A DNA stretch of 64,000 nucleotides from contig NZ_SCOL01000001.1 in the NCBI RefSeq assembly GCF_005503015.1, forward strand, positions 682,001 through 746,000. The letters are read 5' to 3'. The notes under the pieces were generated by a model. It saw only the letters and a program-made list of their open reading frames with translations, did not search any database and had not been told where the DNA came from. Source of the DNA: Bacillus sp. E(2018). GTDB lineage: Bacteria > Bacillota > Bacilli > Bacillales > Fictibacillaceae. How positions within the stretch are numbered: position 1 is the first letter of the stretch; each line of letters begins with the position of its first letter. The position numbers and the translations under genes are program-made. Shown in pieces: positions 27,968-37,530 of this stretch.

Positions 27968-28941
27968 TGAAAGAAGCTTTATTGCACATGCTTACAGAGC
28001 AAGAAGGAAAATTTGTTTCAGGTCAAGAGATCTCAAACAGACTGGATTGCTCAAGAACAGCGATCTGGAAACACATATCAGAACTTCGTAAGAATGGCTA
28101 TACGATCGAAGCTGTACAAAAGAGAGGGTATCGATTGATCATGTCTCCTGATGCAGTAACTGCAGAAGAAGTTTCTTTATACACGGGTGACGGAACGTTC
28201 GGTAAGAAGATCACGTACAGAGAATCAGTTAATAGTACACAAGAGATCGCGCATGCTCTTGCTAGAGAGGGTGCCGTTGAAGGAAGCATCGTACTTGCTG
28301 ACGAACAGACAGGTGGAAGAGGAAGGCTAGGAAGAGCGTGGCAATCTCCTAAAGGGACAGGAGTTTGGATGAGCTTGATCTTAAAGCCTAACATTCCTCT
28401 ACAAAAAGCCCCTCAGCTAACATTGCTAATAGCGGTAGCTGTTTCCAAAGCAATCGAAAAAGTATCAGGCATTGAAGCGGCGATCAAATGGCCGAACGAC
28501 ATTTTAATCAGTGGTAAAAAGTCGGCTGGAATCTTAACAGAACTACAAGCTGAAGCTGATTCTATTCATTCGGTCATTGTCGGCATCGGGATCAACGTGA
28601 ATCAAGAACGAAACCACTTTTCTGATGAGATTGCAGAAATCGCAACAAGTCTAGCCATTGAAGGTGGTCAAACATATAAGCGAGCAGAAGTTGTGGGTGT
28701 TCTTCTACAAGAGATCGAAACCCTTTACCATCAATATTTGGAGAACGGTTTTGGTGTGATCAAGCTATTATGGGAATCTCGTGCCTTTAGTTTAGGGAAA
28801 CGAATCACAGCAAGATCCATAACCGGGGCCATCACAGGTTATGCAAAAGGAATCACTGAAGAAGGTGTGCTTCTCTTAGAAGACGACCATGGCGTCGTAC
28901 ACTCTATCTATTCAGCTGATATCGAATTTCCTTCTACTTAA
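27964..28941 (+). CDS. birA: Biotin-protein ligase / biotin operon repressor
   Basis: Bifunctional: an N-terminal winged helix (about residues 5-60, with SGQEISNRLDCSRTAIWKHI) and a biotin ligase domain with DEQTGGRGRLGRAWQSPKGTG, IKWPNDILISGKKSAGIL and VGIGINVNQ, which bind biotinyl-AMP, plus a C-terminal SH3-like domain. 325 residues. ATG 27964 or 27967 both fit the GGTGGGA site. It biotinylates carboxylases and represses biotin genes. Confidence 0.95.
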   Translation: MMKEALLHMLTEQEGKFVSGQEISNRLDCSRTAIWKHISELRKNGYTIEAVQKRGYRLIMSPDAVTAEEVSLYTGDGTFGKKITYRESVNSTQEIAHALAREGAVEGSIVLADEQTGGRGRLGRAWQSPKGTGVWMSLILKPNIPLQKAPQLTLLIAVAVSKAIEKVSGIEAAIKWPNDILISGKKSAGILTELQAEADSIHSVIVGIGINVNQERNHFSDEIAEIATSLAIEGGQTYKRAEVVGVLLQEIETLYHQYLENGFGVIKLLWESRAFSLGKRITARSITGAITGYAKGITEEGVLLLEDDHGVVHSIYSADIEFPST

Positions 28942-28954
28942 GGAAAGTCCGTGA

Positions 28955-29127
28955 TAAAATAATGTTGTAGGCGGTATCCATGTGGAACTGCACTAATCTT
29001 GTTTAGTTTTAACCACAAACCTTATATCTGCCTAGATCCAAATTTAGGACCGGGACAGAGGGAGCAAACAATAAAAGTCTAGGATTTTTTCCTATGCCTT
29101 CTTCCTCTATTGGAAAGAAGGTTTTTT
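28955..29127 (+). ncRNA. Possible structured RNA with intrinsic terminator, birA-panB gap
   Basis: The 489-base gap after birA has no credible ORF. Its first part begins with a -10-like TAAAAT (28955-28960), can pair GTAGGC (28968-28973) with the GCCTA near 29030, and ends in CCTTCTTCC/GGAAAGAAGG (29097-29105 with 29112-29121) plus T6. This could be a free RNA, the birA 3' end, or an attenuator. The -35 is poor and I cannot name a family. Confidence 0.35.
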
Positions 29128-29187
29128 GCACTTCTGGCCCTGTTAGTTAAAGGCAATTTCTGTAATGCACTGTTGTTTTTGAGAGAT

Positions 29188-29315
29188 GTTGATTTCCGCT
29201 TCAGGTTGCTCGCTTTCCGCGGGGCGACCGGTGAGCCCCTTGCCGCTTCGCGCCATTAAGGGTCTCACCTGTCCGCTCGTCCCGCAGGAGTCGGCAACCT
29301 TCCGCTACAATCAAC
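29188..29315 (+). repeat. 128-bp dispersed element with inverted ends, copy 1
   Basis: Starts GTTGATT and ends AATCAAC (7-bp terminal inverted repeats). Inside are TCGCTTTCCGCGGGGCGACC, GGTGAG and CTCACC (able to pair), and GTCCCGCAGGAGTC. GC content is clearly above that of the surrounding DNA. Copy 2 at 51336-51463 is the same length, inverted, and nearly identical in the core. It is non-coding; an open frame crossing it is incidental. It resembles the GC-rich interspersed repeats common in Bacillus intergenic DNA. Confidence 0.9.
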
Positions 29316-29326
29316 TTGCAATGAGG

Positions 29327-29366
29327 ATTAAGTTCCAAATAGCAATAATCTTTAGAAAGAACTTAA
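29327..29366 (+). promoter_or_regulatory. Inverted repeat in the panB leader
   Basis: TTAAGTTC and GAACTTAA flank about 23 bases, 65 bases before panB. Firmicute panB genes often carry a small structured leader (pan motif); I cannot verify a match to its bulged-A consensus. Confidence 0.3.
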
Positions 29367-29430
29367 CAATAACAAAAAATTTAAAAACAACTGCTTATGG
29401 AAAAAGCCTAACAAAAAACAGGGAGGCTTT

Positions 29431-30273
29431 ATGATGAAAACGACTAAAAGTTTTCTTAAGATGAAGAGAGATGGCGAAAAGATTACGATGGTAACGGCTT
29501 ATGATTATCCGACTGCGGTGATCTGTGAAAAAGCGGAGATGGATCTTTTGTTAGTCGGAGATTCTCTTGGTATGGTCGTGCTTGGGTATGATTCAACGAT
29601 TCCTGTGACGATGGAAGATATGATTCATCATACAAAAGCAGTTAAGCGCGGCGCGCCGAACACATTTATCGTGACAGATATGCCGTTTATGACGTATCAC
29701 GGTTCGATCGATGAAACGCTGAACAACGCACGGAGAATTCTTCAAGAAAGCGGTGCTTCTGCAGTTAAAGTAGAAGGTGGAAAACAGATCGTTCAAACGG
29801 TTGAACGGTTGACTGACGCTGGCGTTCCTGTCATGGGACACCTTGGTCTTACACCTCAGATGGTAGGTGTGATGGGCGGTTATGGTGTTCAAGGAAAGGA
29901 AGAAAGAGATGCCGAGCGGCTGATTGAAGAGAGTCTGTTGCTTGAAAAAGCGGGTGCGTTCGCGATCGTGTTGGAATGCGTTCCGCAGCAATTGGCTGAG
30001 ATCGTAACAAAAAAACTAACCATTCCTGTTATCGGAATCGGTGCAGGTAAACATACAGATGGGCAAGTCCTCGTCTACCACGATATGATCGGTTACGGTT
30101 TTCACCATGTACCAAAGTTTGTGAAAACGTACGGAAACGTGAAGGATATTATGGTAGAAGGACTTTTACAATATAAAGAAGACGTAAGAAAACAGCAATT
30201 TCCGGAAGAAAGCCACAGTTTTAATATGAAAGCTGAAACGCTTCATTCTCTGTACGGAGGAGTTCAATCGTGA
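29431..30273 (+). CDS. panB: Ketopantoate hydroxymethyltransferase
   Basis: First step of pantothenate synthesis: adds a hydroxymethyl group to 2-oxoisovalerate. The 280-residue barrel has [36 protein letters not shown] with Mg ligands, GHLGLTPQ and [25 protein letters not shown] precedes ATG 29431/29434. First gene of panBCD; overlaps panC by four bases. Confidence 0.96.
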   Translation: MMKTTKSFLKMKRDGEKITMVTAYDYPTAVICEKAEMDLLLVGDSLGMVVLGYDSTIPVTMEDMIHHTKAVKRGAPNTFIVTDMPFMTYHGSIDETLNNARRILQESGASAVKVEGGKQIVQTVERLTDAGVPVMGHLGLTPQMVGVMGGYGVQGKEERDAERLIEESLLLEKAGAFAIVLECVPQQLAEIVTKKLTIPVIGIGAGKHTDGQVLVYHDMIGYGFHHVPKFVKTYGNVKDIMVEGLLQYKEDVRKQQFPEESHSFNMKAETLHSLYGGVQS

Positions 30274-31154
30274 AACAGATCAATTCTATTAAAGACATGC
30301 AAAAATGGATTGCTGAAGAAAAAAAAGCGGGAAAAGTGATAGGATTCGTACCTACGATGGGTTATCTGCATGAAGGACATCTATCTCTGATCGAACGTGC
30401 GAAAACAGAATCTGATGTGATCGTTGTCAGCATCTTTGTTAATCCGTTGCAATTCGGACCAAACGAAGATTTTGACAGATATCCTCGTGACCTTGAGCGA
30501 GATCAGAAGTTAGCATTAAAAGCTGGAGCAGATGTATTATTCTTCCCAGATACAAAAGAGATGTATCCTCACGAATCTGTCGTAACAGTTTCTGTAAACA
30601 AACGAGTGGATGCGCTATGCGGGGAAAGTCGAGTAGGACACTTCGATGGTGTGGCTACAGTACTCACAAAGCTGTTTCATATCGTGTCTCCAGATTTCGC
30701 TTATTTTGGATTGAAAGACGCGCAGCAAGTTGCCGTAATCGAAGGTCTTGTTGAAGACTTTAACTTCCCAATAAAAGTAATTGGGTGTGAGACGAAGCGT
30801 GAGGCTGATGGTCTAGCGATGAGTTCTAGAAACGTTTATTTAAGTGACAGTGAAAGACATGAAGCCGTTCATCTCAGTCAATCTCTTGTAAAAGCAAAAG
30901 AATGGCTTTTAGAGGATGATAGTGGTGAGACCGAACAAAAGATGATAAAATACTTGGAGGAACATACGAGCGGTATTGTTGATTATTGCAAGATTCTTTC
31001 GTATCCTGAACTTCTTCCTCCTGCACCTGAATCGAAAAAATTGATTATTGCTGTTGCTGTTAAGTTCAGCAAGGCGCGTTTGATTGATAATGTTATCTTA
31101 GACAACATTTTAAGTAGACAAGAAAGCGAGGAAGAAACATGTTCCGTACGTTAA
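30270..31154 (+). CDS. panC: Pantothenate synthetase
   Basis: ATP-dependent ligation of pantoate and beta-alanine. The 294-residue product has the nucleotidyl-transferase HIGH-like motif in [42 protein letters not shown] [14 protein letters not shown] and [12 protein letters not shown] 30270 follows GGAGGAG. Overlaps panD by 16 bases. Confidence 0.96.
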   Translation: MKQINSIKDMQKWIAEEKKAGKVIGFVPTMGYLHEGHLSLIERAKTESDVIVVSIFVNPLQFGPNEDFDRYPRDLERDQKLALKAGADVLFFPDTKEMYPHESVVTVSVNKRVDALCGESRVGHFDGVATVLTKLFHIVSPDFAYFGLKDAQQVAVIEGLVEDFNFPIKVIGCETKREADGLAMSSRNVYLSDSERHEAVHLSQSLVKAKEWLLEDDSGETEQKMIKYLEEHTSGIVDYCKILSYPELLPPAPESKKLIIAVAVKFSKARLIDNVILDNILSRQESEEETCSVR

Positions 31155-31522
31155 TGAAAGGCAAGATCCACCGTGCTACGGTGACTGAATCGAATTTAAA
31201 CTATGTTGGCAGCATCACGATTGATGAAGATATTTTAGATGCTGTTGATATGATCCCGAACGAAAAAGTTCAAATTGTAAATAATAATAATGGTGCACGT
31301 TTTGAAACGTATATAATCCCTGGAAAACGAGGTTCTGGTGTGATGTGCTTAAATGGCGCTGCAGCACGTCTCGTGCAAGAAGGGGATGTGGTTATTGTTA
31401 TTTCCTACGGAATGTATGATGAGACCGAAGCAAGACATCATGTACCGAAAGTGGCGATCATGGATAAGAACAATCGTGTACAAGAGATGCTCGGAGTTGA
31501 ACCTGAGGCTACTATTTATTAA
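31139..31522 (+). CDS. panD: Aspartate 1-decarboxylase
   Basis: Makes beta-alanine from aspartate. The 127-residue proenzyme self-cleaves at Gly24-Ser25 (YVGSITID), forming the pyruvoyl group from Ser25; the sequence also has [13 protein letters not shown] and [11 protein letters not shown]. Last gene of panBCD, followed after 39 bases by dinG. Confidence 0.96.
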   Translation: MFRTLMKGKIHRATVTESNLNYVGSITIDEDILDAVDMIPNEKVQIVNNNNGARFETYIIPGKRGSGVMCLNGAAARLVQEGDVVIVISYGMYDETEARHHVPKVAIMDKNNRVQEMLGVEPEATIY

Positions 31523-31561
31523 TTTGATATAAACCAGCCACAGGGGAATGAGGTGAAGGCT

Positions 31562-34369
31562 ATGACACGGCGATTTGTCGTTATCGATTTTGAAACAACA
31601 GGAAATTCAGCAGCAAAAGGAGACCGAATTATTCAGATCGGTGCGGTCGCCGTTGAGGCAGGACAGATAACGGACAGATTTTCGACGTTCATCCAGCCAG
31701 GCGTTCCCATACCCCCTTTTATTGAGCAATTGACGGGCATCAACGACGAAATGGTTAAAGATGCCCCGTTGTTTGAAGAAGTGGCACCAAAGCTCCTTCA
31801 GATGTTAGAAGGAGCTTATTTTGTTGCCCATAATGTGATGTTTGATTATTCGTTTCTGCAAGGTGAGCTCGATCATGCTGGCTATTCAAGACTATCCATG
31901 CCGCTGATTGATACGGTTGAGATGTCTAGACTTCTACTTTTAGGAGCAGACGGCTATCAGTTAGGCATGCTTGCCGATTATTTAGGTTTAGAACACCTTA
32001 ACCCGCATCAAGCAGACAGTGATGCAGAGGTAACAGCTAAACTCTTGATCCATTTGCTAGAAAAGCTAGATAATCTTCCGCTCGCAACACTCGAGAGGCT
32101 TACACCATTTCTAAAGAAACTGCAGAGTTCTTTAGAGAGTATCGTAGGTGATATGATCGCCGAGAAGTCTGCTTTTTTAGCAGATGAAGAGACGTTTGAT
32201 TTTTACCGAAAGCTCGCTTTAAAAAAGAGACCCGATTTTGTACAATCTTCAGAAGATGATTTTACAGAGTTTAAAGACGAAGAGGTTCAGAATCAGCTTC
32301 AGCAGCATATGCAGCATTACGAAGTGCGAAAAAGTCAGCAAAGAATGGTCGAACTCGTAGACGAAGCACTTCATACGAATCAGCACCTAGTGATTGAAGC
32401 GGGAACGGGTGTAGGAAAATCGCTCGGTTATCTCATTCCGGGTATTCGGCATGCAAAGGAAAAAGACCGGCCGCTTGTCGTTTCTACTCATACCGTCCAG
32501 CTACAGCAACAGCTGTTAGAACGCGATGTTCCGTTGTTGAAAAGAATCATGCCTTTTGATTTTACAGCGACTCTTCTTAAAGGAAGAAATCATTACCTAT
32601 GTTTAAGAAAATTTGAACATACGCTAATGGATCATCACGATGACAACTATGATATGAACTTTACAAAAGCACAACTGATCGTCTGGCTTACAGAAACGGA
32701 GACAGGGGACGTAGAAGAACTGTCGATGGCCTCTGGCGGAAAACTGTTTTGGAACACGGTCAAAAGTGATGCCAATTCTTGTTTGAACCATAGATGTCCT
32801 TGGTTCTCTAGATGCTATTATCACAAGCAGCGTAGAGCCGCGCATGAATCAGATCTCGTGATCACGAATCATGCATTGTTGTTCACGGACTTGAAGTCTG
32901 ACAATCAACTGCTGCCCGCTTATAAAGAAGTGGTCTTAGATGAGGCGCATCATGTAGAAGAAGTCGTAAGCGATCATTTTGGAAAAGAGACCGATTATTT
33001 TTCCTTCGTTAAGCTCTTAGACCGTCTATCTCAGACGGATGGAGACGGCATGATGAATACGTTCAGAGAGATTTGTGATCTTCTTGAGGTTCCGAAATAC
33101 GAACATCATCTTGTTAATTGGGATTCACTATTTTCTGATGTGAAGAATGAGCTTGATGAGATCTTCAAGCAGATCAAGAACATCTGTTTACGCAAAGCAA
33201 AATCATCTCGTTCTACAGAGTTAACGAAATTAACGCTTCGTTATACGAAAGAAGATATTGAAGCTGCCGCTTGGGAACCCGTTTTAGAGATGGAAGCTCG
33301 AGCACGTCAGTTTATGGGTGACCTTGTAAAGCCAGTAAAACGTGTTTTGAAGAGCTTTGATCAGTACGAAGAACATCTAACGGTTCAGCAAAAAGGTTTC
33401 TTAGTCGATCTAGAAGGCATCTTAAATGATCTTCAGGACGAGATGACAGATCTTCATCACTTATTGACTTGCCCTTTATCTGAAGAAGTGTATTGGATGG
33501 AAGCAGAGTCGAAAGGTCCGAGACACGCGGTTACGCTGTTTGCGAAGCCTGTTGAGATCGATCAGATTCTAGCGGATAAGTTCTTTGGTAAAAAGAGCTC
33601 CGTCGTGCTTACTTCTGCGACGATGAGTGTAAAGAACAGTTTCCGCTACTTGAGTGAGAGGCTTGGATTATTAGACTTTGGTCCGATCAGCGCACAGCTG
33701 CCTTCACCGTTTCAATATGAACAACAAGCCAAACTGATGGTACCTACAGACATTCCACTCATTAATGAAGTGGATCAAAAAACGTTCGTTAAAAAAATCT
33801 CTTCTTCTCTGTACGAGATCGCAAAAGTAACGAAAGGACGCATGCTCGTTCTGTTCACATCGTACGAGATGTTAAGAGAGACACACGGAGCGTTCAAAAG
33901 CTTGATGGATGCCGAAGAGTTCGTATTGATCGCACAAGGCGTTGATTCTGGAAGCCGGGCCCGTCTCACAAAGAACTTCCAGCGTTTTGATAACAGCATC
34001 CTGTTTGGGACGAACAGTTTCTGGGAGGGAATCGATATCCCGGGTGACGATCTTTCCTGTCTCGTTATCATCCGTCTGCCGTTCACACCGCCTGATCAGC
34101 CTGTGATGGCCGCGAAAAGCGAGAAGCTGAAAGCTGAAGGCGGGAATCCGTTCTATGATCTTTCTCTTCCGCAAGCGATCATTCGCTTTAAGCAAGGTTT
34201 CGGCCGATTGGTAAGAAGCAGCCGAGATAAAGGAGCCGTGTTCGTGTTCGACCGAAGAATGATCGAGACGAGATACGGAAAATCCTTCATTCAATCGCTG
34301 CCAAAGCTGCCTGTATCGATCAAACCGATCGATGAACTCGTGTCAGAACTGGATGATTGGATGGAATAA
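31562..34369 (+). CDS. dinG: DinG-type helicase with N-terminal exonuclease domain
   Basis: A 935-residue protein: an N-terminal DEDD 3'-5' exonuclease domain (VVIDFETTG near residue 5, HNVMFDYSFL, HQADSDAEVT) and an XPD/DinG-like helicase with Walker A EAGTGVGKS, a cysteine group (CLNHRCPWFSRCYY) and DEAHHVEE. In most Firmicute DinG proteins the cysteines are reduced; here three Cys are close together, so iron-sulfur binding is uncertain. ATG 31562 (after GAGGTG) is favoured over GTG 31553. Confidence 0.94.
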   Translation: MTRRFVVIDFETTGNSAAKGDRIIQIGAVAVEAGQITDRFSTFIQPGVPIPPFIEQLTGINDEMVKDAPLFEEVAPKLLQMLEGAYFVAHNVMFDYSFLQGELDHAGYSRLSMPLIDTVEMSRLLLLGADGYQLGMLADYLGLEHLNPHQADSDAEVTAKLLIHLLEKLDNLPLATLERLTPFLKKLQSSLESIVGDMIAEKSAFLADEETFDFYRKLALKKRPDFVQSSEDDFTEFKDEEVQNQLQQHMQHYEVRKSQQRMVELVDEALHTNQHLVIEAGTGVGKSLGYLIPGIRHAKEKDRPLVVSTHTVQLQQQLLERDVPLLKRIMPFDFTATLLKGRNHYLCLRKFEHTLMDHHDDNYDMNFTKAQLIVWLTETETGDVEELSMASGGKLFWNTVKSDANSCLNHRCPWFSRCYYHKQRRAAHESDLVITNHALLFTDLKSDNQLLPAYKEVVLDEAHHVEEVVSDHFGKETDYFSFVKLLDRLSQTDGDGMMNTFREICDLLEVPKYEHHLVNWDSLFSDVKNELDEIFKQIKNICLRKAKSSRSTELTKLTLRYTKEDIEAAAWEPVLEMEARARQFMGDLVKPVKRVLKSFDQYEEHLTVQQKGFLVDLEGILNDLQDEMTDLHHLLTCPLSEEVYWMEAESKGPRHAVTLFAKPVEIDQILADKFFGKKSSVVLTSATMSVKNSFRYLSERLGLLDFGPISAQLPSPFQYEQQAKLMVPTDIPLINEVDQKTFVKKISSSLYEIAKVTKGRMLVLFTSYEMLRETHGAFKSLMDAEEFVLIAQGVDSGSRARLTKNFQRFDNSILFGTNSFWEGIDIPGDDLSCLVIIRLPFTPPDQPVMAAKSEKLKAEGGNPFYDLSLPQAIIRFKQGFGRLVRSSRDKGAVFVFDRRMIETRYGKSFIQSLPKLPVSIKPIDELVSELDDWME

Positions 34370-34372
34370 TGT

Positions 34373-34401
34373 AAAAGAAGAAGCGCATTGCTTCTTCTTT
34401 T
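34373..34401 (+). terminator. Terminator 1 after dinG
   Basis: A 12-bp stem AAAAGAAGAAGC/GCTTCTTCTTTT with a five-base loop. Confidence 0.8.
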
Positions 34402-34420
34402 AGATATTAGTTTTTAAATG

Positions 34421-34453
34421 AATCACCTCTTTCAACAAGAGGTGATTTTTTTT
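34421..34453 (+). terminator. Terminator 2 after dinG
   Basis: An 11-bp stem AATCACCTCTT/AAGAGGTGATT followed by T8; tandem to the previous one, so read-through to the next gene should be low. Confidence 0.85.
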
Positions 34454-34617
34454 GTTGATACAGTAATAGTATATAAGAAGTTTTAGGGTATTTAGTGGCT
34501 CTTTGTATTAGCCTAATTAGAACCAAAAGAAATGGATTCACCGATAATTATCAGTTAGACAAGCAATCTCGTTTTGGCACGTAACTTGCAATGAATTAAA
34601 TGAATTTTTAAATTATT

Positions 34618-34643
34618 ATCTCTCTTTTTGCAAAGAGAGAGAT
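34618..34643 (+). promoter_or_regulatory. Hairpin just before the cyanophycinase gene
   Basis: ATCTCTCTTT and AAAGAGAGAGAT form an 11-12 bp stem with a tiny loop, ending nine bases before GGAGGGAG. It may be a 5' mRNA-stabilising hairpin or an operator. Confidence 0.5.
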
Positions 34644-34665
34644 ATGTGACTGGAGGGAGAAATAT

Positions 34666-37194
34666 TTGAACAAAAAATGGATGTCCGTAACGCTGGCTGT
34701 GACGCTTGGTTTGTCTCTAACAACCTCATCGATTAGTTTCGCAAAGAAAAAGGAAGATTGGAAAGGAAACCTCGTGATTGCGGGAGGAGCTTTAGGGAGT
34801 AGTAACAAGGAAGTATATAACGAATTTATAACATTAGCAGGTGGTAAGAAAAAGGCCAAAATCGGTATCATACCCGCAGCAAGCAGTTCTTTAAAATCTT
34901 CACAAAGCTTTAAAAAAGATCTCATTACATATGGTCTAAATGAACATCAAATCGAGATCGTTCCTTTAGCAAATCAAGATTTCAGCGGCACACCTGAAGA
35001 TGAATCCAAATGGAGAAAAAACGCAAACAGCAAACGAATAGCAAACAGAATTGAGAATTATAGTGCGATCTGGTTTGTGGGTGGAGATCAGCTTCGAATT
35101 ACAGATACATTAGTAAAACCGAACGGGCATCGGACAAAAGCGTTAGACGCCATTTGGAAGGTATATAGGGAAGGCGGTGTCATAGGGGGAACCAGCGCTG
35201 GTGCGGCCATCATGAGCGATGTGATGATTACCGGAGGTGACAGCTTAGGTGCGCTTAACAATGAGGTTGTTACGAAGAGTAATCCTAATTTAAATAAAGA
35301 ATACGAACCATTGCATCTTGAAAAAGGGCTCGGATTTTTCAAGTATGGCGTTGTCGATCAGCATTTTGATGAACGGGCACGTCTTGGGAGATTGGTGATG
35401 ACGGCTCTAAAAGAAAAAAAGAAGAATCAATTTGCTTACGGTGTAGATGAAAATACGGCTCTTATCGTGAACAACAAACAACAAACAGTAAAGATCGTTG
35501 GAAGAAGCGGTGTATCTGTTGTTGATGTCAGTAAAGCAAAGGTTACTGACCTTGATCAAGCACATTTTCAGGATGTTCAAATCAGTCATCTCGTTTCAGG
35601 TGACTCCTTAAATGTTTCTACTAAAGAGTTTTTCATAAGTGATCATAAAGATGTAACGAATGGATATGAATACTACGAATTCAAGCCACTAGACGCTACA
35701 GGATTATTTACTTCTTACGGAAGGATGAAAGAATACCTCTCGTATTCTTTGATCGATAATTCGACAACAGATGCTGTGAAAAGTTATTTATACGACTCTC
35801 AAGGTAATGGTTTTCAGCTTACGTTTAGAAAAACGGAGAACACAAAGGGCTATTGGGGTTATAAAGATGGTCAAAAAGACGATTATTCGTTTACAAACAT
35901 CGCGTTTGATATAGAACCTAAAAAGGTTGGTTTTACAGAAAATAAGGATGCATTCTCTGAGTACAAGCATTCTATGTTTAAAGCACCTTTCATCGACCGT
36001 TCAAAACCGGTTAAAGGGAGCCTGTTGATCACAGGTGGTTCATTAGGAAGCTCGAATGGTGATGTTTATAAAAAATTTATTGAGCTAGCCAAACAAAAAG
36101 AAGAATCTAAAGTTGGAATCATACCGGCTGCAAGCTCCAACTCAACATCATCAAAAACGTTTAAAGAAGACCTCGTTCGTTACGGAATGTCAGCAGCGCA
36201 CATAGAAATTCTGCCGCTCTCTGTAACGAATGATAAAAAAACACCTGAGGATGAGTCTAAGTGGGCGGAAATAAATAAAAATAACGAAGATCTTGCCAAA
36301 AAAGTAGAAGGATTAGGTGCCGTGTGGTTTGTAGGTGGTGATCAAACCAAGATTACAGCTTCACTATTGAATGAGGACGGATCAAATTCTAAAGTATTGG
36401 ATGCACTTTGGGAAACGTATAGAAATGGATCGGTACTTGGTGGAACAAGTGCAGGGGCTGCGGTTATGAGTGATGTTATGATCGCGGGCGGAGGAAGCTA
36501 CGATACCCTTGCTTCCGGATTTACAGAAACATATGACGGAATGCTGCAGCAAGAAGGCGGTCCAGGTTATTTAGAAAGAGGGCTTGGTTTCTTTGAATAT
36601 GGCATTGTAGATCAGCACTTCGACAATAAAGCACGTCTTGGACGATTGATCGCTGTTTCTAATGAAAAAGGAGATCACAATAAACTATCATATGGTATTG
36701 ATGAAGATACCGCTCTCGTCGTATACAATGAACAAAAAAAGGCGGAAGTTGTAGGCAGAGGTGGTGTAACCTTAGTTGATCTATCAAAACAGGTAAGAAG
36801 TCCGGAGCTTGGGCAAAGTCAGTTTAAGAATATTAAGCTATCGTGGATCAATCAAGGCGATGTACTCGATCTTACAACAAAAGAAATCTCGATTAACGAG
36901 AATAAAGACAGCACAACAGGTTATGAGTATTATGACCACAAAGTGCCGCCTCATTCAGGTATCTTAAGTGCTCATGGCGTGTTAAACAAATTCATCTCTT
37001 ACAATCTAGTAGATAATGCTGGAGCGGCGAGTGTAAAAAGTTACAGCTTCAAAGATAACAAAGGGTTTGAGTTAAACTTTAGAAAAACGAGTGAAACACA
37101 AGGCTATTGGGGATATACGGACGGTCAAAAGGATGATTACTCTTTTTTAGATGTATCTCTTGACATAACGCCTATAAATGTAAAGATTGATTAA
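34666..37194 (+). CDS. Secreted tandem-duplicated cyanophycinase-like S51 peptidase
   Basis: An 842-residue exported protein with a signal peptide (residues 1 to about 26). Two homologous halves, about 33-425 and 448-842, each hold an S51 peptidase domain and a C-terminal beta-rich domain ending KGYWGYKDGQKDDYSF or QGYWGYTDGQKDDYSF. Both keep the nucleophile elbow GGTSAGA (Ser177 and Ser595), WFVGGDQ and VDQHF (His233 and His651). S51 cyanophycinases cut the Asp-Arg storage polymer cyanophycin to dipeptides. TTG 34666 follows GGAGGGAG. Substrate use is inferred; the duplication and both active sites are seen directly. Confidence 0.88.
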   Translation: MNKKWMSVTLAVTLGLSLTTSSISFAKKKEDWKGNLVIAGGALGSSNKEVYNEFITLAGGKKKAKIGIIPAASSSLKSSQSFKKDLITYGLNEHQIEIVPLANQDFSGTPEDESKWRKNANSKRIANRIENYSAIWFVGGDQLRITDTLVKPNGHRTKALDAIWKVYREGGVIGGTSAGAAIMSDVMITGGDSLGALNNEVVTKSNPNLNKEYEPLHLEKGLGFFKYGVVDQHFDERARLGRLVMTALKEKKKNQFAYGVDENTALIVNNKQQTVKIVGRSGVSVVDVSKAKVTDLDQAHFQDVQISHLVSGDSLNVSTKEFFISDHKDVTNGYEYYEFKPLDATGLFTSYGRMKEYLSYSLIDNSTTDAVKSYLYDSQGNGFQLTFRKTENTKGYWGYKDGQKDDYSFTNIAFDIEPKKVGFTENKDAFSEYKHSMFKAPFIDRSKPVKGSLLITGGSLGSSNGDVYKKFIELAKQKEESKVGIIPAASSNSTSSKTFKEDLVRYGMSAAHIEILPLSVTNDKKTPEDESKWAEINKNNEDLAKKVEGLGAVWFVGGDQTKITASLLNEDGSNSKVLDALWETYRNGSVLGGTSAGAAVMSDVMIAGGGSYDTLASGFTETYDGMLQQEGGPGYLERGLGFFEYGIVDQHFDNKARLGRLIAVSNEKGDHNKLSYGIDEDTALVVYNEQKKAEVVGRGGVTLVDLSKQVRSPELGQSQFKNIKLSWINQGDVLDLTTKEISINENKDSTTGYEYYDHKVPPHSGILSAHGVLNKFISYNLVDNAGAASVKSYSFKDNKGFELNFRKTSETQGYWGYTDGQKDDYSFLDVSLDITPINVKID

Positions 37195-37216
37195 TTGAAT
37201 CCTGTCATTCCCTTTC

Positions 37217-37252
37217 AAAACCGATCAGATAAATTTCTGGTCGGTTTGATCT
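37217..37252 (+). terminator. Probable terminator after the cyanophycinase gene
   Basis: AAACCGATCAG pairs with CTGGTCGGTTT; only a short, interrupted T stretch follows. Confidence 0.6.
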
Positions 37253-37347
37253 TGTTTAGGCTTTTTTCGCGGATTCTAAAGTACCTTTTTCACCGATTTT
37301 CTGCTATAGTAAACAAGGAAAAGATTGATGTCAGAGGAGGAAGAACC

Positions 37348-37518
37348 GTGGAAAGCAAAATTGAAGTTCTTTCGACGCTAAAGGTGGACAAGTCGAGTGA
37401 CTTGTATAAAGTAGTATCTGAACTGAACAAAACATTAAAGCATCAAGATTTAATGTTTGGGCTCGCGTTAGATGACGATAATAAAAATAAGATGATTTTT
37501 ACGATCTATCGCACATAG
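37348..37518 (+). CDS. ypmA: Small protein YpmA
   Basis: A 56-residue protein of the YpmA (DUF4264) family, recognised by size, by the DLYKVVSELNKTLKHQDLMFG segment split across its centre, and by its place between dinG and ypmB. GAGGAGG precedes GTG 37348. The frame is open upstream to 37195, but that part overlaps a terminator. Function unknown. Confidence 0.85.
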   Translation: MESKIEVLSTLKVDKSSDLYKVVSELNKTLKHQDLMFGLALDDDNKNKMIFTIYRT

Positions 37519-37530
37519 GAAGGCTTAAAT

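Noticed and set aside
29186..29434. ORF across the 128-bp repeat upstream of panB
   Set aside because: Chance open frame in GC-rich repeat DNA; the inverted copy at 51336 is open in a different frame and the product has no family likeness.
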